Source: an uncultured Bacteroidales bacterium
Lineage (GTDB): Bacteria; Bacteroidota; Bacteroidia; Bacteroidales; Bacteroidaceae
NCBI GenBank assembly: GCA_902760965.1
Contig: CACWIN010000006.1
Coordinates: forward strand, 1 to 49,850
Reading direction: 5' to 3'
DNA: 49,850 bases
In this document: piece after piece, positions 37,701 through 45,429 of the stretch
How the letters are laid out: the number at the start of each line of letters is the position of its first letter
Position numbering within the stretch: the first letter of the stretch is position 1
The notes under the pieces: generated by a model
What the model saw: only the letters and a program-made list of their open reading frames with translations
Told to the model about the DNA's origin: nothing
Database searches by the model: none
Made by a program: the position numbers and the translations under genes

Positions 37701-38102
37701 GGACACCTCACGCAAAGGAATAGGAAGACCTGTTGTCTGCTGAACGCGCTCAGCACGGATCTCGACCTCCTCAATAAGGCCTGCTTCCTTCATCTTGATC
37801 TCAAAAAACGTCTTATTAATAGGTATATCGACTGTCTCGTAACCTACATAAGAGATCTGAATCCTGTCTTTGGGATTTTGAAGACGGAAAGAGAAGTTAC
37901 CTTCAATATCGGTAATGGCATGAGCCACAATACGGTCTGCAGCATCTCTTTCGGTCACGTTTACCATCATCAAAGGGCCTTCGTTGTCCTCAACGACACC
38001 ACTGATGACATCACCGGCTTTCTGAGCAAGAAGCAAGCCGGGAAGAGAGGCCACTGCCAGAGCAAAAGCTGCTCTTGAGATAATATTTTTCTTCATTGTC
38101 AT
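34791..38102 (-). CDS. SusC/RagA-family TonB-dependent outer-membrane transporter (pair 1)
   Basis: The protein has 1103 residues from ATG 38102; a second ATG at 38096 (MKKN...) is equally plausible. A signal peptide ends near LLLAQ. A carboxypeptidase-regulatory-like domain (about 30-110, ISYVGYETVDIPINK) precedes the plug (about 125-270). The plug carries VDEALQGRITGLDI, PLIVVDGNIWQVD and SVLKDAAATAIWGARGTNGV, all standard SusC signatures. The barrel ends with KQVTFGVQVQF. It drives TonB-dependent import of glycan oligomers together with the SusD encoded 18 bp downstream. The upstream FAS1 gene ends 18 bp before it, so all three are cotranscribed. Confidence 0.96.
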   Translation of the reverse strand: MTMKKNIISRAAFALAVASLPGLLLAQKAGDVISGVVEDNEGPLMMVNVTERDAADRIVAHAITDIEGNFSFRLQNPKDRIQISYVGYETVDIPINKTFFEIKMKEAGLIEEVEIRAERVQQTTGLPIPLREVSNSTQTIDMEEFNGLGITTVDEALQGRITGLDIVFDSGNLGARSTMHLRGVATLTGDANPLIVVDGNIWQVDSNLENNFDFTNNSNDTEKVSELLNINPEDIASISVLKDAAATAIWGARGTNGVMEIRTKRGSRGKTRVNYSYRFNGTWQPEGYKLLTGDEYTMFLKESFFNEKLNDTKTDKIWEIQYDKSKDLYEMYNNNTDWVSEVKKFGIQQSHNVSVSGGGDKANFRISAGFDTQTGSVIGQKMNRFTSRVAFDYFISDRIKVVTNFSMTYTKNKQNSAAISTAMKMMPNLAIYYEDREGNPTDDYFIVPTSQSKELPTDTNPLAEADFKKQYSTSLNVNPEFQIVYNLLGLENDQTRLTYDARVTFGISNSNNDSYSPSILARQGWSDGNANKVTESSSKSSSIGTTHSLTFIPHLKNRNHSFMAMVRYQLNTSNNKSQNTGENKLPGYFESTAAPGNITDMSTGAGRSRSMNVTFTAHYSYKSKYSVDFTSRSDGNTRFGDASRWGTFPALSGRWNVSDEKWFDGLRKSGLLTMMATRLSWGITGNAPGGDGLFYSKYSSGKSYMGSSTIYPSNIRMSSMQWEETESWNLGFDFGLFKDKLNMNVDLYTRTTTKMLNNGYSIPSSSGFESLSYVNDGSMKNEGWEFTLRADRIYSAKIFGQDFNISGNISFADNTNQILELNPTLLEKMNKDFDYNNGSYLSYVALKNSFGSIYGFKYLGVYQYTEYWPVEIPGVKGPNAPVVRDENGEVILNQKGKSKPMKFAWGTTHELTFKGGDAIYEDINHDGNINELDIVYLGSSLPKLNGGFSIRMSLGRLSWNNQFNFRWGNKIVNGSRMDAECMYNTNNTSAAVNWRWRVEGDDTVMPRALYQAGRNYLGSDRYVEDGSFLRWNFTALNYSLDPRITKKIGLGGVSFNLNLNNVLVWTKYTGMDPEVSAGAGSVAMDRAQTPRSKQVTFGVQVQF

Positions 38103-38120
38103 TTGATTTTCTGATTAGGG

Positions 38121-41100
38121 TTAACGTTTCTCGATAGTAGGATGAATCAGAGCTCCGTTAATCTGATGGATCACAACATACGATGATGTCTCAATCTTAG
38201 AATCGGAAGTTGTAGCTGCAGTAATGGTAGCCTTGTCAAACTCGTACTCACGGCACATTATGTTCCAAAGAGGAGCATGTGTCTTGGAATACTCATTTGT
38301 GCTAACCTTATGGGTGTTACCTTTATCATCCTGAACATAAACCTCGGTTCCACCCGATACTGTCAGTCTGGTAAACTCACCGTCATCCATGAAGGCTGTT
38401 TCGTACTTAGCCCACTTTGCAACACTTCCGTCATCGTTCTTTCCTGCGTTGAACGGTGCGTTAGCATAAACAGAATTATCCTGGATATGGTACTTGAGGA
38501 AATTCTTGAGCCTTGTGCGCTCGCTTTCAATAAACTCATTCAAGTATTCAGGATCTTTATACCATTCTTCCTTAGTATATTTCTTCTCATCCGAAATTGC
38601 ACCGTACAGAAGATTCTGCCTGCCGTATTTTTCGGCAATACGTTTACGGAAGGCCTCCTGCAATATCTCATACTCAGCTTTCTTTAACTTAAGGGTCTTG
38701 GACCAGTAAGTGGTGGAATCATTATACAGCTTAAGGATTTGTGCAAGTGAATCCTCGCTGAATATAGTGTGGTTATCCAGAAGAGCCTTGAGAGAAGTGC
38801 TGTCTGGAACGTACAGTGTATAATGGAATGTATTCAGAGTAGTTATGTTCTTTTCGGAACCTATTGCATGAGAGTTCATTTTGCTGTCAAACAGGAATTT
38901 GCCATCAGCAGCAAACATAGCCTTCTTTGTAGCGGGATTCTTACCCTTTGAAGCCTTTTTACGGCCGGCAGCATTCTCCATAAGCTTGAAGAACATTTTG
39001 AACTCAGGATAGTTGATAGAGTCAGAAAGTACATCATATGCCGACCTGCGTGATGTAGCCAGAGGTCTGTCTATGATGTATGTCCTACCGTTACCGGTCT
39101 TACTGAAGTCCTTACGGTCTATAATGTTTATCTTCTCGTTCTGCTCAATCTGCCAACCACCGGCAACCTCGGCTTTTCCAAAGTTATGCTCCATGTCGGC
39201 AACAGTCTTTACCCTTACGGTACCTCTACCCTTTGTCTGGAAATAGCGGTAATCGTTCATGTTAGTCTGAGAGTTGTCTTTCTCAATATCACCTATTATA
39301 ATATGGTAATCCAGCAGGTCACCCAAACGGTTCATGATAATCTGGCTGGCAGCAGTCTCGGCATCATTCAGCTTTTCGGGTGCCTTGTACTCCAAAGTCT
39401 GAAGAGATTTACCGGTAACGGCGTTATCCCTGTAGTTGTACGGATACCAATCGGCTATGATGGTATTCTTTTCGTAATCATAACGGAATACTATAACCTG
39501 GATTGCTGCTGTATCAGCGTTAAGCTGGAATGAAAGAGGATCTATGCAGACCAACTTGTTCTGGAACTCAGGAATACCCTCGGTCGAAGCATCTCTAATC
39601 TCAGGAACAAACAGACTGTATGTTGAAACCATTGAGTTAAGATATGCGCTGAAAGAGAGAGTCTTGTTCTCGATAGCCATGTTGATGATATCCAGCTTCT
39701 CGTTTACAAGAGTAGGATATGATACCGAACGGTAGGCTGTAGGAGCATATACCTTGTTGGTAAAGTAAATTGCACCGTTGCAGCACATTACAACAGAGTC
39801 AACAGACTCAATAGCTGCCTGGATGCCGTCCATTTCGTTACCGTTGTCATCGAGAACCTTGCCCTCAAACATGGGGTCATTGGCATCGTTAAGAACGGTT
39901 GCGAACTTTGAAGGAACAGAACCTACCAATGAATAAAGCATATTGTTGTTTACCAACTTTGATATTACTTTATAAGGTATAGAGTCCATATCATCGGCAA
40001 CCTGCCTGTATGTCATGGCCTTTAACTGATTCTCGTCCCAATTCTTATATTCCTGCTTTCCATATCTGCTGCGCATGGTCTTACCGTCCTCAAACAGCCA
40101 CCATTTTTTAATGGCCTCATCGGTAGGAACAAGCATTACAGCCATATTGTGCTGGAGCAGTTTTGCATTCTCCTCGCTTGAGCCGGGAACCGGAGTGAAA
40201 TAGCCGTTCCAACCCGGATCAAAACGAAGAACCGACTGCTGCTGATCCCATGACTTACCGTTAGGAAGTGTGGTCAGAGGCTTTGCACCGTCGGCATATG
40301 CCCTGTTGTTCTCAGAGAAATAACGCTTAATGTAAACAGCTGAATTCTGATCCTCAAGAGCAGCCTTAAGAGCAGGACTCTTAAGATAATCGTCATCAAT
40401 AAGTTTCTTGATATTGGTTGTCATTTCGGGATCCGAATAAGGAGCTGCAAATCTCTCAATGATTGAACTGTATATTGTGGACCTTACTCCGGTAGAGGTG
40501 CTGGCATCGGCCTGTGATGAATTCTGTGACAGATACTCTGCCATGTTGGGGAGCAGGTAAACCACATCACTCATTACATGAAGGAAACCGTTAAAGCACT
40601 TCTTGTTCTGATACTCAATCATGATACCGTTTACACTGGCCTCGTTAGCCTCACGAGCCTTCTTTCCGGTAGGGTTCTTAATGGGATACCGACCCTGGTT
40701 GAACAGGAAATCATAGTCATCGCTTGTAAGACCGTTCATCTCAAGGAACTTGTTTACAAAGAATACGATAGGACGGTTTGTTCCATCCTGGAGAATAGGA
40801 ACGCCTACAGTCGATGCGGTAGCACGAATATCATCCCAATAAGGATTGTGCTCGGAATCGGGCAGGTCTGCCAGGTGATAGATTGGAATTGAATCCGTGT
40901 AACTGGAAGCTGAGACTCTTCTCATACAGTTACCTACAACGGGGTCAGAATTGTCACTGCCACCGGTAGTTGAAAGAGCCGCAACCTGGTAAACGTTGTT
41001 CAGCATGGATCCGTAAAGGATCATTTTCATCTGGGCAATGCTGAGCTCGTCAAAGGACTTTACTCCTTCACCTGTAGATGTCTTGAACGGGCAATCCGGG

Positions 41101-41408
41101 CCAAAGAATTTCTCAAAGGCTTCATCATCGGCCACAAACAGGGTCTTACTACCTGTCTTGTCAAGCACATCCTTTTCCTTAAGGCTGTCTATCAGTCTTA
41201 CAAAGTAATTGAAGTGATAGTACTTGCCTCCGTTTCCCTCAAAACCTTCCTGTAAGGTTTGGTAAACACTGTGACCTAGCCAATCAGGGAATTCTGTGTC
41301 AAGATTGTAATCAGGATGGCAGGACGAAACGCCCAACATAACCGAGACAGACAAAATGACCCATCTTACTAAACCTGAACGGTTGGTCAGAGAATTAAAC
41401 TTTTTCAT
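38121..41408 (-). CDS. Large multi-FAS1 lipoprotein at the head of the PUL operon
   Basis: This 1095-residue protein has a lipobox ending at Cys30 (VSSC). It contains several FAS1-like repeats. The first covers about residues 45-295 (KTLFVADDEAFEKFFG; ends NGFLHVMSDVVYLLPNMAEYL). The second ends near residue 565 (NGAIYFTNKVYAPTAY). One or two more divergent copies lie between 570 and the C-terminus (TLYVPDSTSLKALLDN; final VVIHQINGALIHP). FAS1 domains mediate adhesion and protein contacts in other organisms. In this operon the protein precedes SusC/SusD and is probably surface exposed, perhaps as a binding or scaffold lipoprotein. It is much longer than the other two FAS1 lipoproteins of the window (728 and 573 residues). 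The number of repeats is my estimate by eye. Confidence 0.78.
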   Translation of the reverse strand: MKKFNSLTNRSGLVRWVILSVSVMLGVSSCHPDYNLDTEFPDWLGHSVYQTLQEGFEGNGGKYYHFNYFVRLIDSLKEKDVLDKTGSKTLFVADDEAFEKFFGPDCPFKTSTGEGVKSFDELSIAQMKMILYGSMLNNVYQVAALSTTGGSDNSDPVVGNCMRRVSASSYTDSIPIYHLADLPDSEHNPYWDDIRATASTVGVPILQDGTNRPIVFFVNKFLEMNGLTSDDYDFLFNQGRYPIKNPTGKKAREANEASVNGIMIEYQNKKCFNGFLHVMSDVVYLLPNMAEYLSQNSSQADASTSTGVRSTIYSSIIERFAAPYSDPEMTTNIKKLIDDDYLKSPALKAALEDQNSAVYIKRYFSENNRAYADGAKPLTTLPNGKSWDQQQSVLRFDPGWNGYFTPVPGSSEENAKLLQHNMAVMLVPTDEAIKKWWLFEDGKTMRSRYGKQEYKNWDENQLKAMTYRQVADDMDSIPYKVISKLVNNNMLYSLVGSVPSKFATVLNDANDPMFEGKVLDDNGNEMDGIQAAIESVDSVVMCCNGAIYFTNKVYAPTAYRSVSYPTLVNEKLDIINMAIENKTLSFSAYLNSMVSTYSLFVPEIRDASTEGIPEFQNKLVCIDPLSFQLNADTAAIQVIVFRYDYEKNTIIADWYPYNYRDNAVTGKSLQTLEYKAPEKLNDAETAASQIIMNRLGDLLDYHIIIGDIEKDNSQTNMNDYRYFQTKGRGTVRVKTVADMEHNFGKAEVAGGWQIEQNEKINIIDRKDFSKTGNGRTYIIDRPLATSRRSAYDVLSDSINYPEFKMFFKLMENAAGRKKASKGKNPATKKAMFAADGKFLFDSKMNSHAIGSEKNITTLNTFHYTLYVPDSTSLKALLDNHTIFSEDSLAQILKLYNDSTTYWSKTLKLKKAEYEILQEAFRKRIAEKYGRQNLLYGAISDEKKYTKEEWYKDPEYLNEFIESERTRLKNFLKYHIQDNSVYANAPFNAGKNDDGSVAKWAKYETAFMDDGEFTRLTVSGGTEVYVQDDKGNTHKVSTNEYSKTHAPLWNIMCREYEFDKATITAATTSDSKIETSSYVVIHQINGALIHPTIEKR

Positions 41409-41459
41409 TTAATTGGTTATTTTGATTATTATATTGATTCAATATTCACCTATGGATAA

Positions 41460-42488
41460 TCAGTCTATTCCTTCTATTGTCTTAATGCGGCCCTGATCGT
41501 CATACTCTATCTCGCATACCTTAAGGCTGCGAAGCCAGGACTTGCCGCCCGACGGAACGCTGTCATGATGGAACAGATACCACTTGCCCTTGTACTCAAT
41601 GATTGAGTGATGGGTTGTCCAGCCTACAACCGGAGTAAGGATTACGCCCTGATAGGTAAAGGGACCGTAGGGATTGTCACCTGTGGCATAGCACAGCAGG
41701 TGGCTGTCACCAGTGGAATATGAGAAATAATATTTGCCTTTGTATTTGTGCATCCATGAAGCCTCAAAGAAACGATGGGGATCATCGGCCTTGAGAGGAT
41801 TGCCTTTTTCATCGACAACCAGGATTGGACGCGGAGCCTCTGCAAAGTTCAGGCCGTCCTTGGTAAGACGTACGCAGCGGCTTGGAAGAGCATCCTCCTT
41901 ACCTTCGGGGAGGTACGGAGTCTCCAGATGGATATTGTCCTTGTAGCGCTGAAGCTGACCGCCCCAAAGGCCGCCGAAATAGACGTAAACCTCGCCGTCG
42001 GCATCATCGCGGAATGCGCACATGTCAATGCTGTAGCTACCGGGAACAGGTGCCGGATTGGGGATGAACGGACCCTCCGGACGCTGTGCGATTGCGGTAC
42101 CCCAGTGGAAAACATCGTTGCGGTCTTTCATGGGGAAATACATTACATAACGCTTGATTTTCTTGCTGAAACCCATGCCTTTGGATTGCTCCTCAGCATT
42201 GGTGGGGACCTCAACCTCGTACTCCTGTACGTCGCAGTCCCAAAGCTGGCGGCCAGCCCATGGAATATCTTCAAGGCCAATAACCTTGCCATGGTCAACA
42301 ACCTGACCGTTCATAATGTCATCGGTGGAAAGGACATGATAATCTTTCATTACGTACTGGTCACCGTTGTCATTCTCAACATTCTCGCATTCCCAGTCGT
42401 GTGAAGGATAAATGTAAACCCTGCCATTAAACACATGTACAGAGGGATCTGCCATGTAGTCTGAGGGGAACAAATAACGTTTCTTCAT
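41460..42488 (-). CDS. GH43 cytoplasmic glycosidase (beta-xylosidase or arabinofuranosidase type)
   Basis: This 342-residue, single-domain GH43 enzyme starts directly with the catalytic domain and has no signal peptide, so it is cytoplasmic. The base is Asp14 in YMADPSVHVFNGRVYIYPSHD, the second aspartate is in SIDMCAFRDDADGEVYVYFG, and the acid Glu lies in RFFEASWMHKYKGKYYFSYS. The late motif WTTHHSIIEYKGKWYLFHHD is typical of GH43 subfamily 1, which includes beta-xylosidases and arabinofuranosidases acting on imported oligomers. It is the first gene of the PUL operon, with its own -7 box, and would release pentose inside the cell for XylA/XylB-type catabolism. Exact specificity cannot be read from sequence. 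Confidence 0.88.
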   Translation of the reverse strand: MKKRYLFPSDYMADPSVHVFNGRVYIYPSHDWECENVENDNGDQYVMKDYHVLSTDDIMNGQVVDHGKVIGLEDIPWAGRQLWDCDVQEYEVEVPTNAEEQSKGMGFSKKIKRYVMYFPMKDRNDVFHWGTAIAQRPEGPFIPNPAPVPGSYSIDMCAFRDDADGEVYVYFGGLWGGQLQRYKDNIHLETPYLPEGKEDALPSRCVRLTKDGLNFAEAPRPILVVDEKGNPLKADDPHRFFEASWMHKYKGKYYFSYSTGDSHLLCYATGDNPYGPFTYQGVILTPVVGWTTHHSIIEYKGKWYLFHHDSVPSGGKSWLRSLKVCEIEYDDQGRIKTIEGID

Positions 42489-42534
42489 AAGTTCATTGGT
42501 TAATATATTATTATTAAAATTTTCAGTAAGCGGC

Positions 42535-42542
42535 CAAAGTTA
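42535..42542 (-). promoter_or_regulatory. -7 box of the main PUL operon
   Basis: The minus strand reads TAACTTTG, a full TAnnTTTG match, 47 bp upstream of the GH43 start. It is the only good promoter seen before the seven tightly spaced genes from 42488 to 26159. A -33 element is not obvious, which would fit an activator-dependent promoter. Confidence 0.5.
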
Positions 42543-42702
42543 ACCATTTTTTCGTTTGGAAGCGCTGTTTAACCCACTTTTTTATAAAAAAGAGGGGCAA
42601 AAATTGTAAATTATGATGTTTTTTGAAACAAAACCGCCCTGTACTAGGCCTTGAAGGGGGTTCTGAAAGGATTTACCAAAGGAATCCTGAAGATAGCAAT
42701 GT

Positions 42703-42827
42703 GTCAAAAAAAGAGCAGGCGCCTTAAGGCGCCTCACTCTTTAATTTGTCTTCCGCTTATCTTCGCAGACTAGCGGAACGACTTTCACGAAAGTCAATTA
42801 CTAACCAAATATGTGCATGAAAACTTA
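42703..42827 (-). ncRNA. Candidate small structured RNA
   Basis: A minus-strand unit of about 120 nt lies between a full -7 match (TACCTTTG, 42833-42840) and a strong terminator, without an open frame. Three stems are visible: GACTTT/AAAGTC (42780-42795, 4-nt loop), TTCCGCT/AGCGGAA (42751-42778, 14-nt loop), and a terminator stem with a GC-rich core (42710-42742) followed by seven T. I cannot match it to a named RNA family. It lies between tRNA-Gln and the PUL operon. It could be a trans-acting sRNA or a leader of the PUL transcript ended early, and the terminator favours the first. Confidence 0.55.
42706..42742 (-). terminator. Terminator of the candidate small RNA
   Basis: AAAGAG (42710-42715) pairs with CTCTTT (42737-42742) around a palindromic core AGGCGCC/GGCGCCT with a short bulge. 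On the minus strand it ends in seven T (42706-42712, shared with the stem base). Confidence 0.85.
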
Positions 42828-42832
42828 TGTCG

Positions 42833-42840
42833 CAAAGGTA
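42833..42840 (-). promoter_or_regulatory. -7 box of the candidate small RNA
   Basis: The minus strand reads TACCTTTG, a full TAnnTTTG match, 91 bp before the start of the terminator stem. No convincing -33 element is seen. Confidence 0.5.
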
Positions 42841-42873
42841 TAGGTAAACTTTTTGCCGCCGTTAATCCGTGCG

Positions 42874-42959
42874 TGCCGTTCAAATTAAGATTTGTGCCAT
42901 ATTGCCGTTCAAACAGCTTTTAAGAGGGATGTTTTTGTTACACCAAGATTAAGATTTGT
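42874..42959. repeat. Two direct-repeat pairs upstream of the candidate small RNA
   Basis: TGCCGTTCAAA occurs at 42874-42884 and 42903-42913 (29 bp apart, near three helical turns). ATTAAGATTTGT occurs at 42884-42895 and 42948-42959. They lie upstream of the -7 box at 42833 and downstream of the tRNA terminator, so they could be regulator sites. The rest of 42489-43030 outside this, the small RNA and the promoter at 42535 shows nothing I can assign. Confidence 0.55.
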
Positions 42960-42994
42960 TTCAAAAAATCCGCTTTGAAATATCCAGAAGGCAT

Positions 42995-43024
42995 AAAAAA
43001 GAAACAGGAGGCAAAAACCTCCTG
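42995..43024 (-). terminator. Terminator of tRNA-Gln
   Basis: A perfect 7-bp stem CAGGAGG/CCTCCTG (43005-43011 with 43018-43024) with a 6-nt loop is followed on the minus strand by TTTCTTTTTT. It begins 6 bp after the tRNA 3' end. Confidence 0.85.
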
Positions 43025-43030
43025 AATAAG

Positions 43031-43101
43031 CTGTCGTACCCGGATTCGAACCAGGACAAACAGAACCAAAACCTGTTGTGCTACCATTACACCATACGAC
43101 A
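43031..43101 (-). tRNA. tRNA-Gln (anticodon TTG)
   Basis: The minus strand folds as a complete 71-nt cloverleaf. The acceptor stem TGTCGTA/TACGACA has seven perfect pairs and discriminator G. A D arm follows, then an anticodon stem ACAGG/TCTGT with loop TTTTGGT giving anticodon TTG, which reads CAA. The T stem is CCTGG/CCGGG with the loop TTCGAAT. CCA is not encoded, as is usual in Bacteroidetes. It has its own -7 box and terminator and follows tyrS on the same strand. Confidence 0.95.
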
Positions 43102-43127
43102 ATTGCCTTATACCCTTAACGGGCCTG

Positions 43128-43135
43128 CAAATATA
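43128..43135 (-). promoter_or_regulatory. -7 box for tRNA-Gln
   Basis: The minus strand reads TATATTTG, a full TAnnTTTG match, 27 bp upstream of the tRNA 5' end and just after the tyrS stop. Confidence 0.55.
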
Positions 43136-43150
43136 CTCAAATTATCCGAA

Positions 43151-44449
43151 TTATTCGGCAATGAGCAGATAGTAGTTCTTTTTTCCGCGCTGAAGAACTA
43201 TGTATCGGCCGTCAACCAGATCAGACTCGGTAATTATGCGGGAATGGTCGTATGTCTTTTCCTTGTTGATTGAAACACCGCCGCCCTGCATCATTTTGCG
43301 GGCCTCGCTTTTTGAGAAAAAAACCGGACAAATATCGGTCAGGAAATCGGATGCCTTAACCTCCTGTCCAAGAACCGCACGGTCAAAACGGAACTGAGGC
43401 ACGCCCTCAAATACCGACAGGAGCATTGACTCATCAATTGCTTTAATATCATTTGATGTCGAGGTGTTACCGAACAGTATCTCGGATGCACCAGCTGCTG
43501 CCTCATAGTCTGCCTCACTGTGAACCATGCAGGTTACATCCTTGGCCAGACGCTTTTGCAGGAGTCTCAGGTGAGGAGCGGCATCGTGCTCGGCAATCAG
43601 GGCCTCGCACTCTTCCTTCTCTATGTTGGTGAATATCTTTATGTAACGCTTTGCATCCTCGTCACTTACATTCAGCCAGAACTGGTAGAACTTGTAGGGC
43701 GAAGTGTACTCGGGGTTGAGCCAAACGTTACCACCCTCGGTCTTACCGAACTTGGTGCCGTCCGACTTGGTTATAAGAGGGCATGTAAGCGCAAAGCACT
43801 CGGTTCCGTTAATTCGGCGGATCAGTTCGGCACCTGTGGTAATGTTACCCCACTGATCTGCACCTCCCATTTGCAACTTACAGTTCTTATGCTCGTTAAG
43901 ATACAGAAAATCGTAACCTTGAAGTAGCTGATACGTAAATTCGGTAAATGAAAGACCGTCACGGGCTTCGCCGTTAAGACGCTTCTTAACAGAGTCCTTG
44001 GCCATCATGTAATTTACGGTGATATGCTTGCCTATGTCACGTGAAAAATCAAGGAAAGTTACGTTCTTGAGCCAGTCATAATTATTTACAAGTTCGGCCT
44101 TGTTGGGAGCGTCGCTCTCAAAGTCCAGGAACTTGGCCAGCTGCTTGCGGATGCACTCAACATTGTGCTTTAATGTCTCCTCGTTTAGCAGGTTACGCTC
44201 TTGCGATTTTCCACTGGGATCGCCTATCATTCCGGTTGCTCCTCCTATTAGAGCCAGGGGCTTGTGACCGCAACGCTGAAAATGGCGGAGAATCATTATA
44301 CTGCACAGATGTCCTATATGGAGGGAATCTGCTGTGGGATCAAAACCCACGTAGGCTGTAACCTGTTCCTTGTTAAGAAGTTCATCGGTACCGGGCATCA
44401 TCTGGTGAATCATGCCTCTCCAGGTAAGTTCTTCAACAAAATTAGTCAT
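43151..44449 (-). CDS. tyrS: Tyrosyl-tRNA synthetase
   Basis: This class I synthetase charges tRNA-Tyr. The start is taken at ATG 44449 ([12 protein letters not shown]), giving 432 residues, the normal bacterial length. A possible ATG at 44503 is rejected because the promoter -7 box (44492-44499) lies inside that extension. The HIGH motif is at residues 44-47 ([12 protein letters not shown]). The KMSKS loop equivalent is [12 protein letters not shown] in the second half of the catalytic domain, and tyrosine-binding residues lie in LQGYDFLYL and [12 protein letters not shown]. The C-terminal S4 RNA-binding domain is present ([18 protein letters not shown]). It is followed by tRNA-Gln. Confidence 0.97.
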   Translation of the reverse strand: MTNFVEELTWRGMIHQMMPGTDELLNKEQVTAYVGFDPTADSLHIGHLCSIMILRHFQRCGHKPLALIGGATGMIGDPSGKSQERNLLNEETLKHNVECIRKQLAKFLDFESDAPNKAELVNNYDWLKNVTFLDFSRDIGKHITVNYMMAKDSVKKRLNGEARDGLSFTEFTYQLLQGYDFLYLNEHKNCKLQMGGADQWGNITTGAELIRRINGTECFALTCPLITKSDGTKFGKTEGGNVWLNPEYTSPYKFYQFWLNVSDEDAKRYIKIFTNIEKEECEALIAEHDAAPHLRLLQKRLAKDVTCMVHSEADYEAAAGASEILFGNTSTSNDIKAIDESMLLSVFEGVPQFRFDRAVLGQEVKASDFLTDICPVFFSKSEARKMMQGGGVSINKEKTYDHSRIITESDLVDGRYIVLQRGKKNYYLLIAE

Positions 44450-44491
44450 TACACTATGATTTAGATTTTCAATATTTTCCACAAAAGTTCG

Positions 44492-44523
44492 CAAATATAG
44501 CACTCTTTCGTTAAATCACAAAA
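44492..44523 (-). promoter_or_regulatory. Promoter of tyrS
   Basis: The minus strand has TATATTTG (44492-44499) and TTTTG (44519-44523) separated by 19 bp, a near-ideal Bacteroidetes -7/-33 promoter. It fixes the tyrS start at 44449. Confidence 0.75.
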
Positions 44524-44563
44524 TAACGCCGTAGTATTGTATTTGAGTGTATGCCGCTACGGG

Positions 44564-45190
44564 CTACTCCAAAAGGAAACGGGTGGTGTTTTTTACTAGT
44601 TGTTGTTCCAAATCATCTGGAGGGATGGATCTTACTGTGCAGGCATAATTCAGTATTTGGGCAAAGGAGGGGTGGGTGTCGGTTTCAAGGAAGAGCTTAT
44701 CGGGGGGAAGTTGGTGGAGGGATTGGGGGTTGCAGTTGGGACCTAGGGAGAGGAGGAGGTTTTGGGAGTGGAGTTGGTGCATTTGCTGGGGGGCTCCGCG
44801 GAAGCCGTGGATTAGCCAGGGCATGGTTGGGTGAAGTTGCTTGTGGAGGCGGATTACGGTGTCAAAATCGCGGACAACGTGCAGGATCATTGGTTTTTTA
44901 AACTGCTCGGAGAGCTCATATTGACGGACAAAGGCTTGTTCCTGAAGTTCATGGGACGGGCCTCTTAGCGTGTCAAAGCCGCATTCTCCTACTGCAAGGA
45001 CATTGGGCAAAGAGAGCAGCTTTTCCAGATTATCATAGGCCTCCTGGTCATGTCCTGTAACATCCCATGGATGGAGACCGGCGCTGAACAAATGCCCTTG
45101 GGCTTTGGGCATCGGGCCACACCCTATGCACACAAGCGCCGTTCCGGGCTCTTGGGGCAAAACATGAGTATGTATATCCTTAATTTTCAT
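44564..45190 (-). CDS. TatD-family metal-dependent hydrolase (short form)
   Basis: The 208-residue protein has the TatD metal-binding pattern: His7-Thr-His9 in DIHTHVL, Glu in AVGECGFD, His in [10 protein letters not shown], His in WLIHGFRG and Asp in FLETDTHP. TatD proteins are cytoplasmic 3'-5' exonucleases or phosphoesterases. It is shorter than the usual 255-265 residues because several helices are reduced, as in many Bacteroidetes copies. The start overlaps the yidD stop by four bases (ATGA), so it is translationally coupled at the end of the hemD-rnpA-yidD operon. Its natural substrate is unknown. Confidence 0.88.
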   Translation of the reverse strand: MKIKDIHTHVLPQEPGTALVCIGCGPMPKAQGHLFSAGLHPWDVTGHDQEAYDNLEKLLSLPNVLAVGECGFDTLRGPSHELQEQAFVRQYELSEQFKKPMILHVVRDFDTVIRLHKQLHPTMPWLIHGFRGAPQQMHQLHSQNLLLSLGPNCNPQSLHQLPPDKLFLETDTHPSFAQILNYACTVRSIPPDDLEQQLVKNTTRFLLE

Positions 45191-45429
45191 GGGACTGGGT
45201 CATATCCCGAACCACCACCGGGATGGCATCTTAAGACTCTCCTTACGGCAAGCCACAAGCCCTTTATTGGACCATGCTTGGTTATGGCCTCAATGGCATA
45301 TTGAGAGCAAGTGGGGGTAAAACGGCACGAAGGAGGGGTTAGGGGCGAAATGAACTTTTGATAGAACCTTACGGGCAGAATAAGCAGCCACCCTATGGCT
45401 TTTGCCAATATTTTAAAGAGTTCTTTCAT
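45187..45429 (-). CDS. yidD: Membrane protein insertion efficiency factor YidD
   Basis: This 80-residue protein has the YidD signature: an amphipathic N-terminal helix, then [32 protein letters not shown] and [22 protein letters not shown] with its three conserved cysteines. It assists YidC-dependent insertion of inner-membrane proteins. It overlaps the rnpA stop by one base, and the rnpA-yidD neighbourhood is conserved in bacteria. Confidence 0.97.
   Translation of the reverse strand: MKELFKILAKAIGWLLILPVRFYQKFISPLTPPSCRFTPTCSQYAIEAITKHGPIKGLWLAVRRVLRCHPGGGSGYDPVP

Larger units (their letters stand above)
10083..42488 (-). other. Polysaccharide utilisation locus, probably for xylan-type glycans
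   Basis: Twelve consecutive minus-strand genes form the locus: GH43, FAS1, SusC, SusD, FAS1, SusC, SusD, three giant secreted paralogues, GH43-CBM6 and GH43. The first seven are separated by only 13-51 bp and have one visible promoter (42535), so they are probably one operon. The giant genes are separated by 136-225 bp with terminators, so they look like separate or internally regulated units. Two SusC/SusD pairs in one locus are typical of xylan PULs in Bacteroides and Prevotella. The substrate is inferred from the GH43 enzymes and the nearby GH8 and XylB genes. Confidence 0.75.

Noticed and set aside
41775-42404. 209-codon open frame on + opposite the cytoplasmic GH43
   Set aside because: Antisense to conserved GH43 motifs, with no signal or domain of its own.
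44450-44503. N-terminal extension of tyrS starting at ATG 44503
   Set aside because: The -7 box TATATTTG at 44492-44499 lies within it with a -33 element at the right distance, and TyrRS homology begins at MTNF (44449).
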